Positions 32,515 through 46,500 of a DNA stretch of 64,000 bases are shown here, one piece after another. Each line of letters begins with the position of its first letter. Within the stretch, counting starts at the first letter, position 1. This DNA is from Gentiana macrophylla. Its lineage: Eukaryota; Streptophyta; Magnoliopsida; Gentianales; Gentianaceae. The DNA lies in the NCBI GenBank assembly GCA_026214975.1, contig JAOBSW010000583.1, forward strand, positions 36,082-100,081. Direction: 5' to 3'. The position numbers and the translations under genes are program-made. Under the pieces are notes generated by a model, which saw only the letters and a program-made list of their open reading frames with translations, did not search any database and had not been told where the DNA came from.

Positions 32515-35500
32515 TTTTGTAAATTTTTGGCTCCGAATGATGTCACGAACACGTAATCACCTCCGCAATGGATCACCGAACAGTTAACGATCTTGATAGT
32601 ATACACTCGAACAGGTAACGGTCTTCATAACGAACAAGTAATGGTCTTCATAGTGGATTGATGATAATAACCAACCGATCAAATACTCGAGTCGTGTCAA
32701 ACGACATCATCGTCTAGCGACTTATTTCGAAGGTGAATCGAAATGCCCCACTATGATAAAACGAAGTCTTCCTCCAAAGAGGGAATCGAGAATCGTAATA
32801 CCATTTACATATGTTTATCCTCAAAGAATATGTATATAAAAATAGTATTAAAGCTTTCTCCATAATTAAAGCTTGAACCCCTTTTCTATATACCCATTTC
32901 TCTCTGTGTACCATATATATATATATATATATAGTCCGAACTCACTGAACCAATAGCTAAAATTGAGAGAAAGAAAACAAACTAATGTGCTCCTAAAATC
33001 TCGGCCCACTATTAGAAAAATCTTAACCAACAAATGAGAACTAGTCAAACAGATAAAAGTAGGAATAAACGCGCTTTAATAAAGTCAAAATATACATTTG
33101 TAACATATATAAATTAGAATTAAATATCACACATGTCTAAAATAATTTTAGCACGTAACAAAATATTTGTTTTATAATAAACTCAAAATAACTTTTGAAA
33201 TAACTTCAAAATATTTCAAATATTTCCAACAATCCCCACATATTTCAAAAGATAATTGTATAACATAACATAACATATATACTTTCTTTGGATATTTCAC
33301 ATGGTGGCATATAAACGCATCAACCCAAGTGTCTTTTGAGCTATGAACCAGATTTAGAAAAATAAAACATTATCTCACAGAGTTAAAGGTGAAGCAAGTT
33401 TCTATGAACCAATAAACCCTTTTGTAAGACAGAGGATTTACAATCACATTTATGCCTTTGATATTACTTGATCAACGCGCTTTTTGCGCCTTAGGCCATG
33501 CGGCGTGCCTAGTTATTCATAAGTGCTCTAGAGACTTAGCCAAGATCGCCTCATAGGAGCGCCTCACTCCTCCACACTCATATAGGTGAATTCATCAAGT
33601 GTATTCTTCGCTCAATGCACCACCCTTAAGGGTTATGAATTCATTAAGAGCTTTTACTCATCCTCAAAATTAAATGCATCTATGAGCACTATTCACACAT
33701 CATAGGAGACATATTTTATTATAGTGCTTCAAGGTCTAACAGAGACTTCGTTATTACCCATATGAACCTAATTCATGGGATCTCCAATCACATAGGTTGG
33801 GTTTCCATCTCCATCGACATATGATTGGCATAATAGTCTCATCCCCTCAATGTTTAGAAATATCACATCTCATCACGCGTGGTTAAATCGTAACCTTGGC
33901 CAAAATTTCTTAGCAATTGCTTTTGAGCTCAAGACATAATATCATGTCTTAGTCATTGTTCACAATAAATATTGTCCTATGACAAGCATAAGACACACCA
34001 ATGATACTGAAATCCCTTCCAACGATACTCTCACAAAGTATCATTCAGGTCTAGAGTTAAAACTCTGACATCAATCATATCACCCCCACAGTGGGGTAAT
34101 ATATATAAGTCTTGTGGATTTTATCTCAATTAAATCCACGATTCAATTATCACCAATGTATTCTTCTTGCACACTGGAAAACACAACTTATGATATCATT
34201 GAGCTGCGTGACCTATGTACTTGGTTAAAATCATGAGTACATGTACTCGGTTTACCAAAAACTACATACGCAATGTTGACATTGCAATATGTCTATCGCA
34301 TCAGAAATTTGGTAGTCTGGATACATCTAGACTAGGTCACCAAAGCAGACGCAATTATCATTGTATCATACATTCCAGTGCATTGATTCTCAATTGTACT
34401 ATTTCTCTTGGTGAGAAATTGATAAATCTGCAAGTTGAGTCCTAAATACTCAACAGATAAACGTGTTAACAGCACGGGAAAAATACTTATGGCAATGACA
34501 TACATGGTGGATATATAATAAATAGCATTTAACGCAGTCTCAAATTTATTTTCACCAAACCACCTTCACATTCACATCATCGCACAAAGAATGTACTTCG
34601 ATTAAAGAAACACCATTTTCCCCTTATGCATGAATAGTTTGATATATGTTGCTATCCCTACAGTATACCCCCAGTAATCCGTAGCTTTAATGCAAATATT
34701 TTCGCTACACTAGCATGCACCAATAGATAAAATTATAGGTCAATCTTCTTCACGTTGAATCAATTTCAACACAATACGCATGCAGGCTATTATGTACATG
34801 ATCAGCAAGAAGGAAAAGCATATTCATTATCCATAACAAAATATAAATAACACAAGGTTATGGTGACCTTCTTTCATAAAATTTGGTAATGCTTTGTCAT
34901 AATCAAAACCACTTTAACCCCCACATTTGTTGAAAGAGCGAGGGATGCCAAAAATAATTTTAATATCCGGAATATGTAGCACATCACTCAAGATTTTTAA
35001 GTCTTTGAGTTTCTAGGATAGACAATATAGTCATGCTCTTCAAATCAACAAAGCCTTAAATTGACATTCACATATCTCAAACCATAAGCACTAGCGGACG
35101 ACCATTATATTCATCAGCAAAATCCACGTTGCACACATTTCATTTTATTTTAAGCACAAAATATACTACTCACATAAAGCAGTATATATATACAGATGCA
35201 TAGACTCCAAAATTCATACATACAGAGGCAACATGCATGAAAGAACCGTACATAAATATTCATCCATATATCATGACATGAGATATTTATAAATCTAGAT
35301 GATCCCCCTCTCATATATTTATTTACGTTAATGGATCATACATGAAATATATGGACAGGTATACATGATATATCTCACACCAACCAATATTTTTAAGAAG
35401 ATGCCTGCATATAAAATAAATAATAACATAGAGGTTTTAACCTATGATCTCATTTCTATTAGTCTCTCGAGCCGACATATCAAATTCATTTTAAAGATTT

Positions 35501-36041
35501 TTTCTCCTCTTCAGAGATTCAACCTTACCAAGCAGAATGTTTTCATCCACACATATTTCATTGTAATAATAAAACATACACGATGAAAACTTATCTGATA
35601 ACAATTCAGTGCTCCTTCGGCATCATTTGAAGCTCATAAGTCCTTTAGATTGTTGTAAATTTTTGGCTCCGAATGATGTCACGAACATGTAATCACCTCC
35701 GCAATGGATCACCGAACAGTTAACGATCTTGATAGTATACACTCGAACAGGTAACGGTCTTCATAACGAACAAGTAACGGTCTTCATAGTGGATTGATGA
35801 TAATAACCAACCGATCAAATACTCGAGTCGTGTCAAACGACATCGCCCTAAAGGACTTATTTCGGTGAATCGAAATGTCCCACTGTGATAAAACGAAGTC
35901 TTCCTCCAAAGAGGAATCAGAATCTGTAATACCATTTACATGTGTTTATCCTCAAAGAATATGTATATAAAAATAGTATTAAAGCTTTCTCCATAATTAA
36001 AGCTTGAACCCCTTTTCTATATGCCCATTTCTCTCTGTGTA

Positions 36042-36087
<46 letters not shown>

Positions 36088-36303
36088 CGAACTCACTGAA
36101 CCAATAGCTAAAATTGAGAGAAAGAAAATAAACTAATGTGCTCCTAAAATCTCAGCCCACTATTAGAAAAATCTTAACCAACAAATGAGTAACTAATAAA
36201 CAGATAAAAGTAGGAATAAATGCCTTTAATAAAGTCAAAATATACATTTGTAACATATATAAATTAGAATTAAATATCACACATGTCTAAAATAATTTTT
36301 GCA
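32515..36303 (-). mobile_element. Non-autonomous LTR element, minus strand, with truncated 5' LTR
   Basis: A direct repeat of about 640 bp (32515-33153 and 35651-36303) flanks 2.5 kb without coding domains. On the minus strand a polypurine tract ATGTGGGGAT at about 33235-33244 stands before TGTTGGAAATATTTG, marking the start of the left (3') LTR, which is thus about 720 bp. The right (5') copy stops matching at 36303, so its first 80 bp or so are missing and no TSD is found. The interior is a non-coding copia-like filler; no gag-pol motif seen. Confidence 0.65.
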
Positions 36304-36886
36304 CTGTCCTAAAGAAACTATTTCAAGGGATTGAAATATTTTCCCAGGATAAAACAAGTCTTCCCCTTTAATGAGAGGGAACAGGAACAACAAAATTGAT
36401 ATCCAGCATTATAAAATCAAAATGAAAACTTTCTGATTAATTTTTTCTTGGCAAATTATTTCTCAAAGTGTAATGCTAACGTTGCTGCACACACAATCTT
36501 ACATTATTGTAGGAGGTTTGACAAAAAGAAAGCCCCATTAGGGCCAAACACAAGCCATCAACAGACAACTCAAACCGTAGATAATAAAATATTTTAACTT
36601 TATGTCCCGGAACAGCGGCGACCAACTCCACCACTCATCCCACCACCACAATCATGGCCGGAAAAGGGCTGGATCTGACGGGGAAAGGCGGAAGGAGGTC
36701 GCAAACGTAGCTACACCTATCAAGAGAAAAAGATAGGATAAAACATGGATTATTTACAGAGGGCTGATGCCGGCAGCAAGATTCCGTCGGCGCCGGAGCA
36801 GAAGCGGCGGAAGTTTGTTGAGCTTTTTTATTTTATTTTGAGGGAGAGAATACAGAGAGAAGAAAGAAGTTTTCAATGACTTGGTG
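36304..36886. other. No gene recognised
   Basis: Mixed sequence with a GC-rich patch at 36605-36830 (GGAACAGCGGCGACCAACTC..., GCGCCGGAGCAGAAGCGGCGG). It could be a captured fragment of host coding or promoter DNA, but I see no known protein motif. Confidence 0.35.
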
Positions 36887-37445
36887 TTAGTGTATTACGC
36901 TCAGATTCTGTTTGTGTATTGTCCTTGCACCTTCTTGAAGTGCCATTTCTTCATCTTGATGAGGAGTTCTTGGAGCCGAGAGTTCATGTTTGATTCCGAT
37001 TGTATCACAAAGGTGAATGAAATCAGAATTAATGAACCTTTCTCCACTATCACTCACTCTGATTACTTGAGTCTTAAGCTCATTTTGAAGTTGAAGAACA
37101 AGCTTCTCAAAGGACTTTGAAATATCATTCTTGTGTGCTAAAACTAACATTCATCTAAATCTTCTATAAATTATCTATTATATCAAAGACATAGTGCTTC
37201 CATCCAAACTTTAGATTCTACTAGGACCAAACAAGTCCACATGCAATAATTCTAACACGTGATTTGGAAATATGTTGGGTTTTGTTTTGAAATAGATCCT
37301 TTGCTGCTTTTTTGGTATGCAAGTTTCCCAAACCTCAAAGCCATTAAAATCTAACTTAGTTATCCACATTTGAGTTCTTGTTTGACTAACTTTTGTATGG
37401 AAGAGATACCGACATTGGGAGAGTTGGAGAGCTTGCATACCAGGT
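36887..37445 (-). pseudogene. Copia pre-integrase/integrase fragment
   Basis: Minus-strand relic of a Ty1/copia polyprotein. From the right: degraded GAG pre-integrase, then LELLHVDLFGPSRI (about 37211-37255), the usual start of the copia integrase core. After a frameshift come FLAHKND-like residues, RVSDSGERFINSDFIHLCDTIGIKHELSAPRTP and the degraded end of the core (36887-37110). The usual Asp of the core is seen as SDSGE; the expected PQQNGVVER run is corrupted (PHQDEEMA). No LTRs belong to it here, so it is a fragment. Confidence 0.8.
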
Positions 37446-37446
37446 G

Positions 37447-37782
37447 CAATTGCAATTACCTTTTACCTTATATCGGATTTATAATGTCTTCCATGCATCT
37501 CTTTTGAGAAAGAGCCACTGAAAACCGCATTAGATTATCGATCTTGCTCAACAATTGCTTAAGAAGAACCTCACATATGACTAAATCCATGGTGCATATC
37601 TTGGAAATGTAAGACCCTATCGGGGGGAAAGACCATGACATTGATCAATGTGTTGTGGTCCAATCACACCGAGCAAGAGGCCACTTGAGAGCTTGAGTGA
37701 GAGATGCAAGATCGGCATCCATCTTTTTTCCCGGAGTTAGGTATGTTTAGTTTCGAAGACAACTCTTTTTATGGAGGAGAGG
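37447..37782 (+). pseudogene. Ty3 chromovirus pol C-terminus with chromodomain relic
   Basis: Plus-strand reading, changing frame several times: RIYNVFHASLLRK (end of integrase), then VLWSNHTEQEATWELE and SFFPELGMFSFEDN. VLW-NH-EEATWE is the typical end of a plant chromovirus chromodomain. It runs into a purine-rich GGAGGAGAGGATG (about 37771-37783), a plausible polypurine tract, and then the LTR split by copia A. 5' parts are missing. Confidence 0.75.
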
Positions 37783-38329
37783 ATGGAATGACCAAAAAAC
37801 AAAGTAAGGGCACTTTATACCTTTCTAGGGTTTCCACCACCGGCTCTACGGTAGCAGAGGGCCTATTAAATGGTGCTACACTTTTTTTAAAAAAAGAAAA
37901 GAAAAGAATTCTCTAGTTGTATCAAAACTCTAGAAATACATTTCTAGAATAAAAGCTTTTAGATATGCAAGACTCTAGAATAGATATTGAAATAACTGAC
38001 TAGAGTAGAAGCTACTAAATGCATGTAGGTTCTAGTAGTGATTACTCAAAATTAAAAAAGGTCTTGAAAATTCTATTTGTTATAAAACTGATGGAGATAA
38101 TAAAGAACTCGGGTCAGATTATCGGATGTGGGACCTCATTTGTAATCCAAGATTTCAAAGCAGCCTATCACCCCGCCGATAGTTACCTCGCTTGAAGCTC
38201 GAGAGACTCCACCCCATCAAGCACGTAATTGAATACACTTCTCACCGCCCATCACACATGGTGAGTCTTCGATTGGTTCCACCAGATGTAGAGTTTAAGT
38301 CACCCATCGACAAATCTCCACCTTGACTT

Positions 38330-41300
38330 CAACTCTCACTACAGAGTCAAACAGATTGCATAACCGGATGTACTTGTACTGCGGATGCATTCACAATGCC
38401 GGATGTACTTGTACCGGACTATCTCCACAAAGATCCACTCCACCGATCCGCCTGGTAGAGTTTCCAGAGACATTATAAGCTTTGAATATTCAAGAAGTCC
38501 ATGCAGAGCCGAACTTACTCACTGAATCTGGTTTAGTGAACATATCGCCAGGATTCTCCTTTGTGCCAATCTTCTTCACCACAACCTCTTCTCATTCCTC
38601 AAGAAATGATACGACATCAATATGCTTGGTTCTCTCATGATGAACCCGATCCTTGGCTAAACATATTGCACTTAGATCATCACAAGATATATCACCGATC
38701 CCGATACAACCCCAAATCACCGACTAGTCCCTTCAACCAGATACCCTCCTTAGCCGCTTTCAAGAAGAGCCATGTATTCTCGCTTCAAGAGTTGATAAGG
38801 CCATCAGAGCTCAAGAGTAGCTTTCGGTGACCAACGATTTCCCAAAGTAAACACATAACCGGGCCATTGATCTTCTCACATCAACATCACCTGTGATAAT
38901 CAAGACATCACAAGAACTCGTGACTGCACGAGTATCACCTCCATAAATGAGACCAACATCATTTGCACCTCTCGTGTACTGAATATCCTTTAAATGCCTT
39001 TCCAGTTGTTCCTTTCTGTGTTGAGCCATAAACTGCGCCGACAACACTGATCGCTCGAGTTAAATCAGCCTAGTGCAAACCATGGCATACATCAAACCGC
39101 CAATCGCACTAGCATAGGGAACTTTTGACATATACTCCTTCTCTTGGTGATTGTGAAGCATAAATGCAGACAAATGAACATTTGATGCCATAGAGTATCT
39201 ATTGGTTTTGCAAACAGACATCCCAAACTTGGCCAATATCCTTTGCACATAACCCGGCCGAGACAAGAATAATTTCTTTTGCCTTCTATCTCTCCAGATC
39301 TCCATCCCCAAGATTTTCTTGGTCGCACCCAAATCCTTCATTTCAAATTCAAGACTAAGAAGGTTCTTGATTTTGAATATCGACTTTCTTGGCAAAGAAG
39401 AATCAACATGTCATCCACATACGTAACAAGATAGATATGAGATCCATCTTTCACAGATCGTGGTATACACAATACCATAGTGGACTCTCATTGTAACCTC
39501 GCCAAGCATAAAACTCATCAAACCTTTTATACCACTGCCTTGGAGCTTGCTTCAAACCATACAAATGATTTCTTCAACTTGCAAACATAATTTTCCTTTC
39601 CAGAACTTGAAAACCCTCAGCCGTGTCATGTATATCTCCTTATCCACCTCACCATGAAAAGCAGTTTTCACATCTAATTGCTCAAGTTCCAGATCCCGCT
39701 TTGTGCCACCATTGCTAGTAACACCCGATTAAAGTATGTCTCACCACTGGTGAAAATATTTCATCAAAGTCAACCCTTCCTTTGATCGAATCCTCTTGCA
39801 ACCAAACGTGCCTTATACCGACCCCTTCGCCTTAGTTATTCCTTCCTTTTCTTGAAAATCCATTTACAAGTCACAACTCCCTTGTCAAGAGGCCGCTTGA
39901 CCAATTCCCAAGTCCGATTCTTCAATAATGACTCCATTTCATCTCCCATGGCAAAGATGCCACCGAGATGCTTCTATACATGTCACCGCTTCCCTGTAAG
40001 TAGTAGGTTCAAAGAACCTTTACCTCTTTCGCAACTTGGAGTGCATATCCACCAAATCATCATATCCATATCTCCTTGAGGTATCCCAACATTAGATCTT
40101 CTAGCTCACGCGGCGCCTAGACTCACGATCAATGTTTGTATGACGCCTCACGAGGTCTCAAAGCAGTCGGGCTTGGATCGATTCTCGGTTCATTATCCGG
40201 ATCAAGATAGTGTTGATTTGGATCCACCGATTGTTGCATATCAAGAGACTCCACCAAGCTCCACTGCTTCTCAACACTATCGATTCAAGATCGGTTTCGC
40301 ACTCGTGAGACCTCCCACCGATGAGTTTAACATAGAATTTTCATCAAAACAACGCCCTCGCCGAGGATTACTCGACTCGATGACCAAATCCTATATCCTT
40401 TCACTCCATCACCATACCCCACAAACACTCCCTTCTTGGCTCTTGGCTCCAACTTCCTTTCACTAACATGATAGTAAGTCAGACATCCAAAACCCTTAGA
40501 ATCGAGTAGTCAACAGCTTGCCCGACCACATCTCAAATGGTGTCTTGAGATTGATCCTCGTGTGAGGGCTCCTGTTGATTAAGTAACAAGTCGCCTTAAC
40601 CTCTCGCCCAAAATCTCCTTGATAAACCAAACTTGAGAAAGCATACATCTTGCCTCTCCAAGTAGAGTTTGATTCATCCTTTCACTACACCATTCTCACG
40701 AGGTGTATTCCTTATGATGATGATGTCCGGCAATACCTCATTTGCACAAAATGAATCAAAATCCGCCCCAGTAATTCCGCACTCATTATATGTACGAAGC
40801 TTCTTGATTTTCTTGCCTAACTGATTCTCCACTAGGCCTTCCAACGCTTGAAGTTATTGAATGCATCACTTTTGTTCTTCATCATCACCACCCAAGTCAT
40901 CCTTGAATAGTCATCTATGAATAACACAAAATATCTGTGACCACCCAATGACTCAACTCTTGATGGACCCCAAAGAAATCGAATGGATATAATCAAGTGT
41001 TGCCTTTGTATTGTGCAACCCTCGCCGAGAATTTACTTTATGCAACTTCCCAAACACACAATGTTCACAAAAGTCCAGATTCTTGACCTTATATCCCCAA
41101 GAAAACTCAATAAGAAAGAATCAGATACCCTTTCACCCATGTGACCTAGTCTCACATGTACATACAATGAAGTCTCATTGAGATCGTGAATCAGCCGAGG
41201 ATGCAACAAAGAAGAAGTGTTGATACTGATGAGATCCTTGTAATATATACAAGGTTCCTCTTGATGCCTTTGAGGACTACAATCGAATCTTTAAAGACAT

Positions 41301-42600
41301 TCATTGCCCACCTTCACCCTTGAAATTGAACCCTTGTCGTCCAAGAGATCGAGAGATACCAAATTCTTGGTCATCTGTGGAACATGTCTTACATCCTTCA
41401 AGTTGTACAAAATTTACCATCTCTCGCCCTTAACTTTATCGAGCCAATTCCCACAACTTTACAGACCTTCTTGTGCTGGCCATATAGATTTGACCACCAT
41501 CTATCTCGCTTCATAAGTAGAAAACCACTCCTGCTTGGACAAATATGGTAGGATGCTCCGTAATCAAGTATCCACACATCATTTTGGTGTGTAAAGTCCC
41601 CCGCAACTAGAACCAGATCCTCATCAGATTGCTCAAGAGCCAAGGCCATCGTGCTGCACTGCCTTCCCCTGCTGCTTCTTCCTTGACAATTGGACTTCCA
41701 ATGTCCCCGCCTCACTGAGAATTACGCACATCAAGAGACTTAGGACCTTTGGACATAGACTTTTTCTTCTTTTGTCCATATCCCTTTCCACTAGACTTGC
41801 ACTCACATCCTCCAAGGATCAGATCCCTTTGCCGTAATGACACCAACAGATTAGGGTCGTGATCTTCATCTTCAATTTTAACATCTTCACCGTCAAGATG
41901 TTTGTCAACTTGTTGGTCGTTGACTTGGTCATATACAAGCTTTCAAGCTTTTTCCACAACTTGGTCGCGGGGTGTCTTTTCATCAGTAGACTTAGGACCT
42001 TTGGACATAGACTTTTTTCTTCTTTTGTCCATACGGTAGCTACTAGCCCAAAGAAACTGATCGTCATCCCAAAGCAGCCTTTGTGTCTCGGCTCCCGGCA
42101 TGTAAGGCGCACTCACATCCTCCAAAGCTACTCAGATCCTTCCCAACTATGAAAGATCGCACAAAGTTTTCATATGATGCCGGTAATGACACCAACAGGA
42201 TTAGGGCTGATCTTCATCTTCAATTTTAACATCAATATTCCTTAAATCAAGCAATATTGTGTTCACCGTCAAGATGTTCCTCAGTGGACTCCCTTCATGC
42301 ATCTTCAAACCGAACAACCTCTGCTTCAACAACAACTTGTTGGTCGCTGACTTGGTCATATACAAGCTTTCAAGCTTTTTCCACAACTTGGCTGCGGTGT
42401 CTTCCTCAAAGAACCTCGGTGATAACATCATCGATAAGCACAACATGGTGGTTGAATGTGCTTTCTTCCGTGACCGGGCATAATCTGTTGCACCCGTATT
42501 TGGTTTGTCGATAAAGGATTCCACAAACCCTGTTTCAACAATTGCACGATCTTAATTTGCCATGCATCAAAACTGTTTCCCTTCCTCAAATTTATCGATT
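38330..42600 (-). pseudogene. Copia B gag-pol, heavily frameshifted
   Basis: Gag at 42201-42524 (AAKLWKKLESLYMTKSATNK, the UBN2-type copia gag signature). A partly deleted second copy of that region follows at 41819-42010. Zinc-knuckle residues GHWKSNCQ and the protease site WILDYGASYHICP (about 41560-41715; the usual DSGA Ser is Tyr). Integrase 40600-41250 is only visible in fragments. RT: YVDD codons at 39410-39421 are intact; EFEMKDLGATKKILGMEI and PYASAIGGLMYAMVCTR at 39060-39395. The RNase H region has DVGLIYGGDT and GDVDVRRSM (38811-39047). Many one-base indels; not functional as written. Confidence 0.88.
41745..42410 (-). repeat. Tandem duplication inside the gag of copia B
   Basis: The blocks GGACCTTTGGACATAGACTT (41747 and 41998), ACTCACATCCTCCAA (41802 and 42110), AATGACACCAACAG(G)ATTAGGG (41837 and 42185) and TGGTCATATACAAGCTTTCA (41926 and 42353) occur twice in the same order. 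The copy nearer 41745 lacks part of the gag sequence. Confidence 0.75.
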
Positions 42601-43530
42601 TTTACGTTTCATCACGACATCTTTTCTTGCTAAAGATCACAACTTTATCACGCATCCTAGCACCTTGTCAAGGTCTTGGTGAAGATGAAGCACCTCGATG
42701 AAGATGAAGTTCGATCGCATGCATTGTTTTCTCCGTAACCTTGGCTCGATACCACTTGTTATAAACTCGATGGAGATAACTTTGATGCAAGAAACAGTAA
42801 ATGTAAGCAATCAAACATAAACAATCAAAGGAGATAATGTAAAACAAGAAGAACACATTTAACGTGGAAAACCTCTCGAGAGAGGTAAAACCACGGGCGT
42901 AAAAGAGATATTTTATTACGCATCGAATTTGTCGATTTCAACGCACGTAAAATAATGTAACAACAATCGTAGATGATAGGTACAAATCCCTAAACCCTAG
43001 CCGCAAGGAATCTTTGTCTGATGCACCATAAATACCCCTACACGTGTCCTCCTTTTAATGACACCGCACAATACCGCCACATAATGTAATTATCGATGTG
43101 GGACCTCGCCAGATTCCAAGATTTTCAGCAGCCCTATCACCCCGCCGATAGTTACCTCGCTGGTTACTCTTCAAGCTCATGAGACTCCACCCACCAAGCT
43201 ACGTAATTGAATACACTTCTCACCGCCCATCACACAAATTGAGTCTTTAGATTGGTTCCACCAGATGTAGAGTTTAAGTCACCTTACTGACACTATTAGA
43301 CACTTGAACAATCCTATGGGGGCTATAAATAGTACCACCACCATGTACTTGAGGAACGAAGTAAGCAAGTAATACAATCAAATTCCTTTTTCCATTCTAT
43401 CAACTTATCAATACTTTTCCATCTCGCACTCATCAATCCTAGCCTCCTCCATTCAGCTTACTACGAAAATTCTAACAAGTGGTATCAAAGCTCGGTTTCG
43501 ACACAACTACAACTGGGCAAAATTAATATT

Positions 43531-46500
43531 ATGGCAGATTACACACTCGCTCATCCATTCCGGTTCCATTTTTCGAGGTGAAAATTTCAACTATAGGTTC
43601 ATTAAAATGAGAACCTACTTTTGTGCTCAAGGTTTATGGGATATCGTAAGTAAGGGATTTAGCATCCCTGGCGACATCTCAAATTTATCTACCGCACAAA
43701 AGAAAGACCTCAAGGAGAATCAACAAAAAGATGGTCAAGCATTATTAGCTCTTCATTTAAGCTTGACTGAAGAATCGTTTCCAAGAATCATGAGTGCCAA
43801 ACGGAAAAAAGAAGCAATAGATAAGTCGCGGGAGGAGTTTCAAGGCAATGAAAAGGCATGAGTCTCAAAACTTCATTCATTGAGGAGAAATTTTGAGAAT
43901 TTAAAAATGAAAGATTCAGAGAATGTTGAAGACTACTACACAAGAGTAGATTTATTAGCAAATCAATTGCGGGCCAATGGAGAAGACATCCCAAAAAAGA
44001 AAATTGTGGAAAAAAATATTGATTACATGTATAGAAAAATATGATCCAATTATTACAGCCATTGAGCAATCAAAAGATTTGGAAAAATTGACCGCTTCAA
44101 AGTTGATGGGGTCATTAGAAGCTCATAAACATAGATTGGAAATGCGTCACGAAGGCACAATTGAAAATGCTTTTCAATCTAAGTTCAAAATGCCGTCACA
44201 AAAATCTATACAAAATGATCACAGATCAAATGATGGTTCTAAAAATGCAGAGCCTTGATACAAAACATTTTCTCCTTGCGGCATATGCAAGAGGAAAAGC
44301 CATTTGGAGAAAGATTGGTGGTTAAAGGAATACTACAATTCAAAAATTGTAAGAAATTTGATCACTGTGAGAAGGTATGTCGATTTAAATAATCATCAAG
44401 ATAATTTTTCTGAAGAAAAAGATGTCGAGGGCAATCTTTACTATGCCTGTCAAGCAGCAATTACATGACAAAAGATGAATCCATCTTTCACCGTCTTGAA
44501 AAATTCAAGACCAATATTGAAATAGGAAATGGTGACTTTATGGAGGCTACTGGAATAGGCACTACTGTCATTCACACAAAGAAGAGCAAGAGATACATAA
44601 ATGAGGTGCTCTTGGTCCTTAGTATATATCAAAATCTATTGAGTGTCGGGCCGTTGTATTTTGAAGGAGATTCTTGTACAATATATGATAAGCAAGATAA
44701 ATCCCTTCAAATTGCAAAAATAAAAATGAAGGAAAAACGATGCTTTTCGATCCAATCGAGTTTTGCAAGAGATACAACAACGAAGGCACAAGTTGACGAC
44801 TCGTGGTTATGGCACTGTTGAAGTGTTTAAGATGTGCAAGAGTTGGGAGAGATTTCCATACTTGAGGGGGCCCGTGAAGGTGTATAAAATGTTAATTATA
44901 TACCCCCAAACAGCTTAAGCTTTTGGGAGAGATGACAATTCAACATGGTAGCAGAGCCAGAGGTTATGAGATCGAACCCTGGTGTCACCATTATTTTCCT
45001 CATTAATATTGTGCAAGTGTTGGGAGAGACCGCCCACACTTGATGAGGCGTATTGAAGTGTTTAAGATGTGCAGGTGTTGTGAGAGATTGCCCACACTTG
45101 AGAGGGCTTGTGAAGGTGTATAAAATGTTAATTATCTACCTCCCTAACAGCTTAAGCTTTTGGGAGAGAAGGTAATTCAACTGGCACAAAAAGGCTTGGT
45201 CACTTCAATTTTAATGGATCGAATATGCTACATCAAAAGAACATGATGGAAGATCTTCCGACTAGAAAAGCACTTGACCGTTTTTGCGAAGGATGAATGC
45301 TCGGGAAAAAACATCGACAACCATTTCCTACTAGAAAAGCTTGGAGAGCGAAAGAGCCATTAGAATTGGTACACACGGACGTTTGTGGCCCAATGCGCAC
45401 TCCTTCACATGAACAAAATAAGTACTTCATTCTCTTCATTGATGATTTTACCAAAATGACATGGGTCTATTTTATGCGTGAAAGATCACAAATATATGAA
45501 ATATTTAAGAAATATAAGGCCTATGTCGAGAAACAAAGTGGTCACTACATAAAGACCATAAGAAGCGATCGAGGCAAATAATATACATCTAATGAATTCA
45601 ACAAGTTATGTGAAGATGAAGGCGTGGAGCATCAATTGACAGTTGGATACGCTCCAGAACAAAATGGTGTATCAGAACGCAAAAATAGAACCGTTATAAA
45701 GACAGCAAGAGCTATGCTAATGGAGAAAGGTCTTCCGAAAACATTTTGGGCAAAGGCAGTGCATATTGCGGTCTACTTGCTAAACAGATGTCCAACCAAA
45801 GACATTGAAGACCAAACACCATTTGAAGCCTAGAGTGGGCGAAAACCATACAAAAACATCTTAAAGTCTTCGGCTCTATCTGTTATATTCACATTCCAAA
45901 AGAGAAAAGGAGAAAGCTGGATGAGAAGACAGAGAAAAGGATTTTCTTAGGCTATAGTACACAATCAAAAGGTTACCATGTCTATAGCTTAGGAACAAGA
46001 AAGCTTATTGTCAGTCGAGATGTTGAATTTGACGAGGATGCAAGCTTCAATTGGGAGAAAGAGGAAGTTGAATGGAAAACTATTAATGTGGCACCAGTTC
46101 ATGAAGAAACATGACAAGATGAAGGTTCTTCTCCAGAGACACCACCAAGGAAAACAAAATCCTTGACTGAAATCTATGAGAGATGCAATCTCACCTTGAT
46201 AGAACCAAGAAGTTGTGAAGAAGCCTCCAAAGAAGAAGTTTGGAGAAAGCAATGGAAGAAGAAATAAAGATGATAAACAAGAATGAAACGTGGGAGCTAG
46301 TAAGTCTATCTCTAAACAAAGAGGTCATCGGTGTTAAGTGGGTTTATAAAACAAAGCTTAATCCTGATGGATCCATTCAAAAACACAAAGCAAGAGCAAA
46401 AGGCTATTGTCAACAGTTTGGAGTGGATTACAACGAGACAGTTGGCTCCAGTTGCACGACTAGATACGATACGGGCATTAATCGCCCTCTCTGCACAAAA

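Larger units (their letters stand above)
38078..43292 (-). mobile_element. Copia element B, inserted in the 5' LTR of A
   Basis: Complete Ty1/copia on the minus strand, TSD CTATT (38073-38077 and 43293-43297), ends TG...CA. 5' LTR 42757-43292 (536 bp); 3' LTR 38078-38312 (235 bp, with about 300 bp deleted internally). On the minus strand the primer-binding site TGGTATCGAGCC lies at 42743-42754 and the polypurine tract AAGGTGGAGATT at 38313-38324. Element C shares this layout and tract, so the two are related (Tork/Tnt1-like by RT sequence, inference). Confidence 0.9.

Noticed and set aside
36601..36886. GC-rich patch as a host gene exon
   Set aside because: No continuous frame with a known motif and no splice pattern.
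42757..42757. tRNA-Met-like words at the primer-binding sites
   Set aside because: Only 12-13 nt of tRNA complement are present; no tRNA gene.
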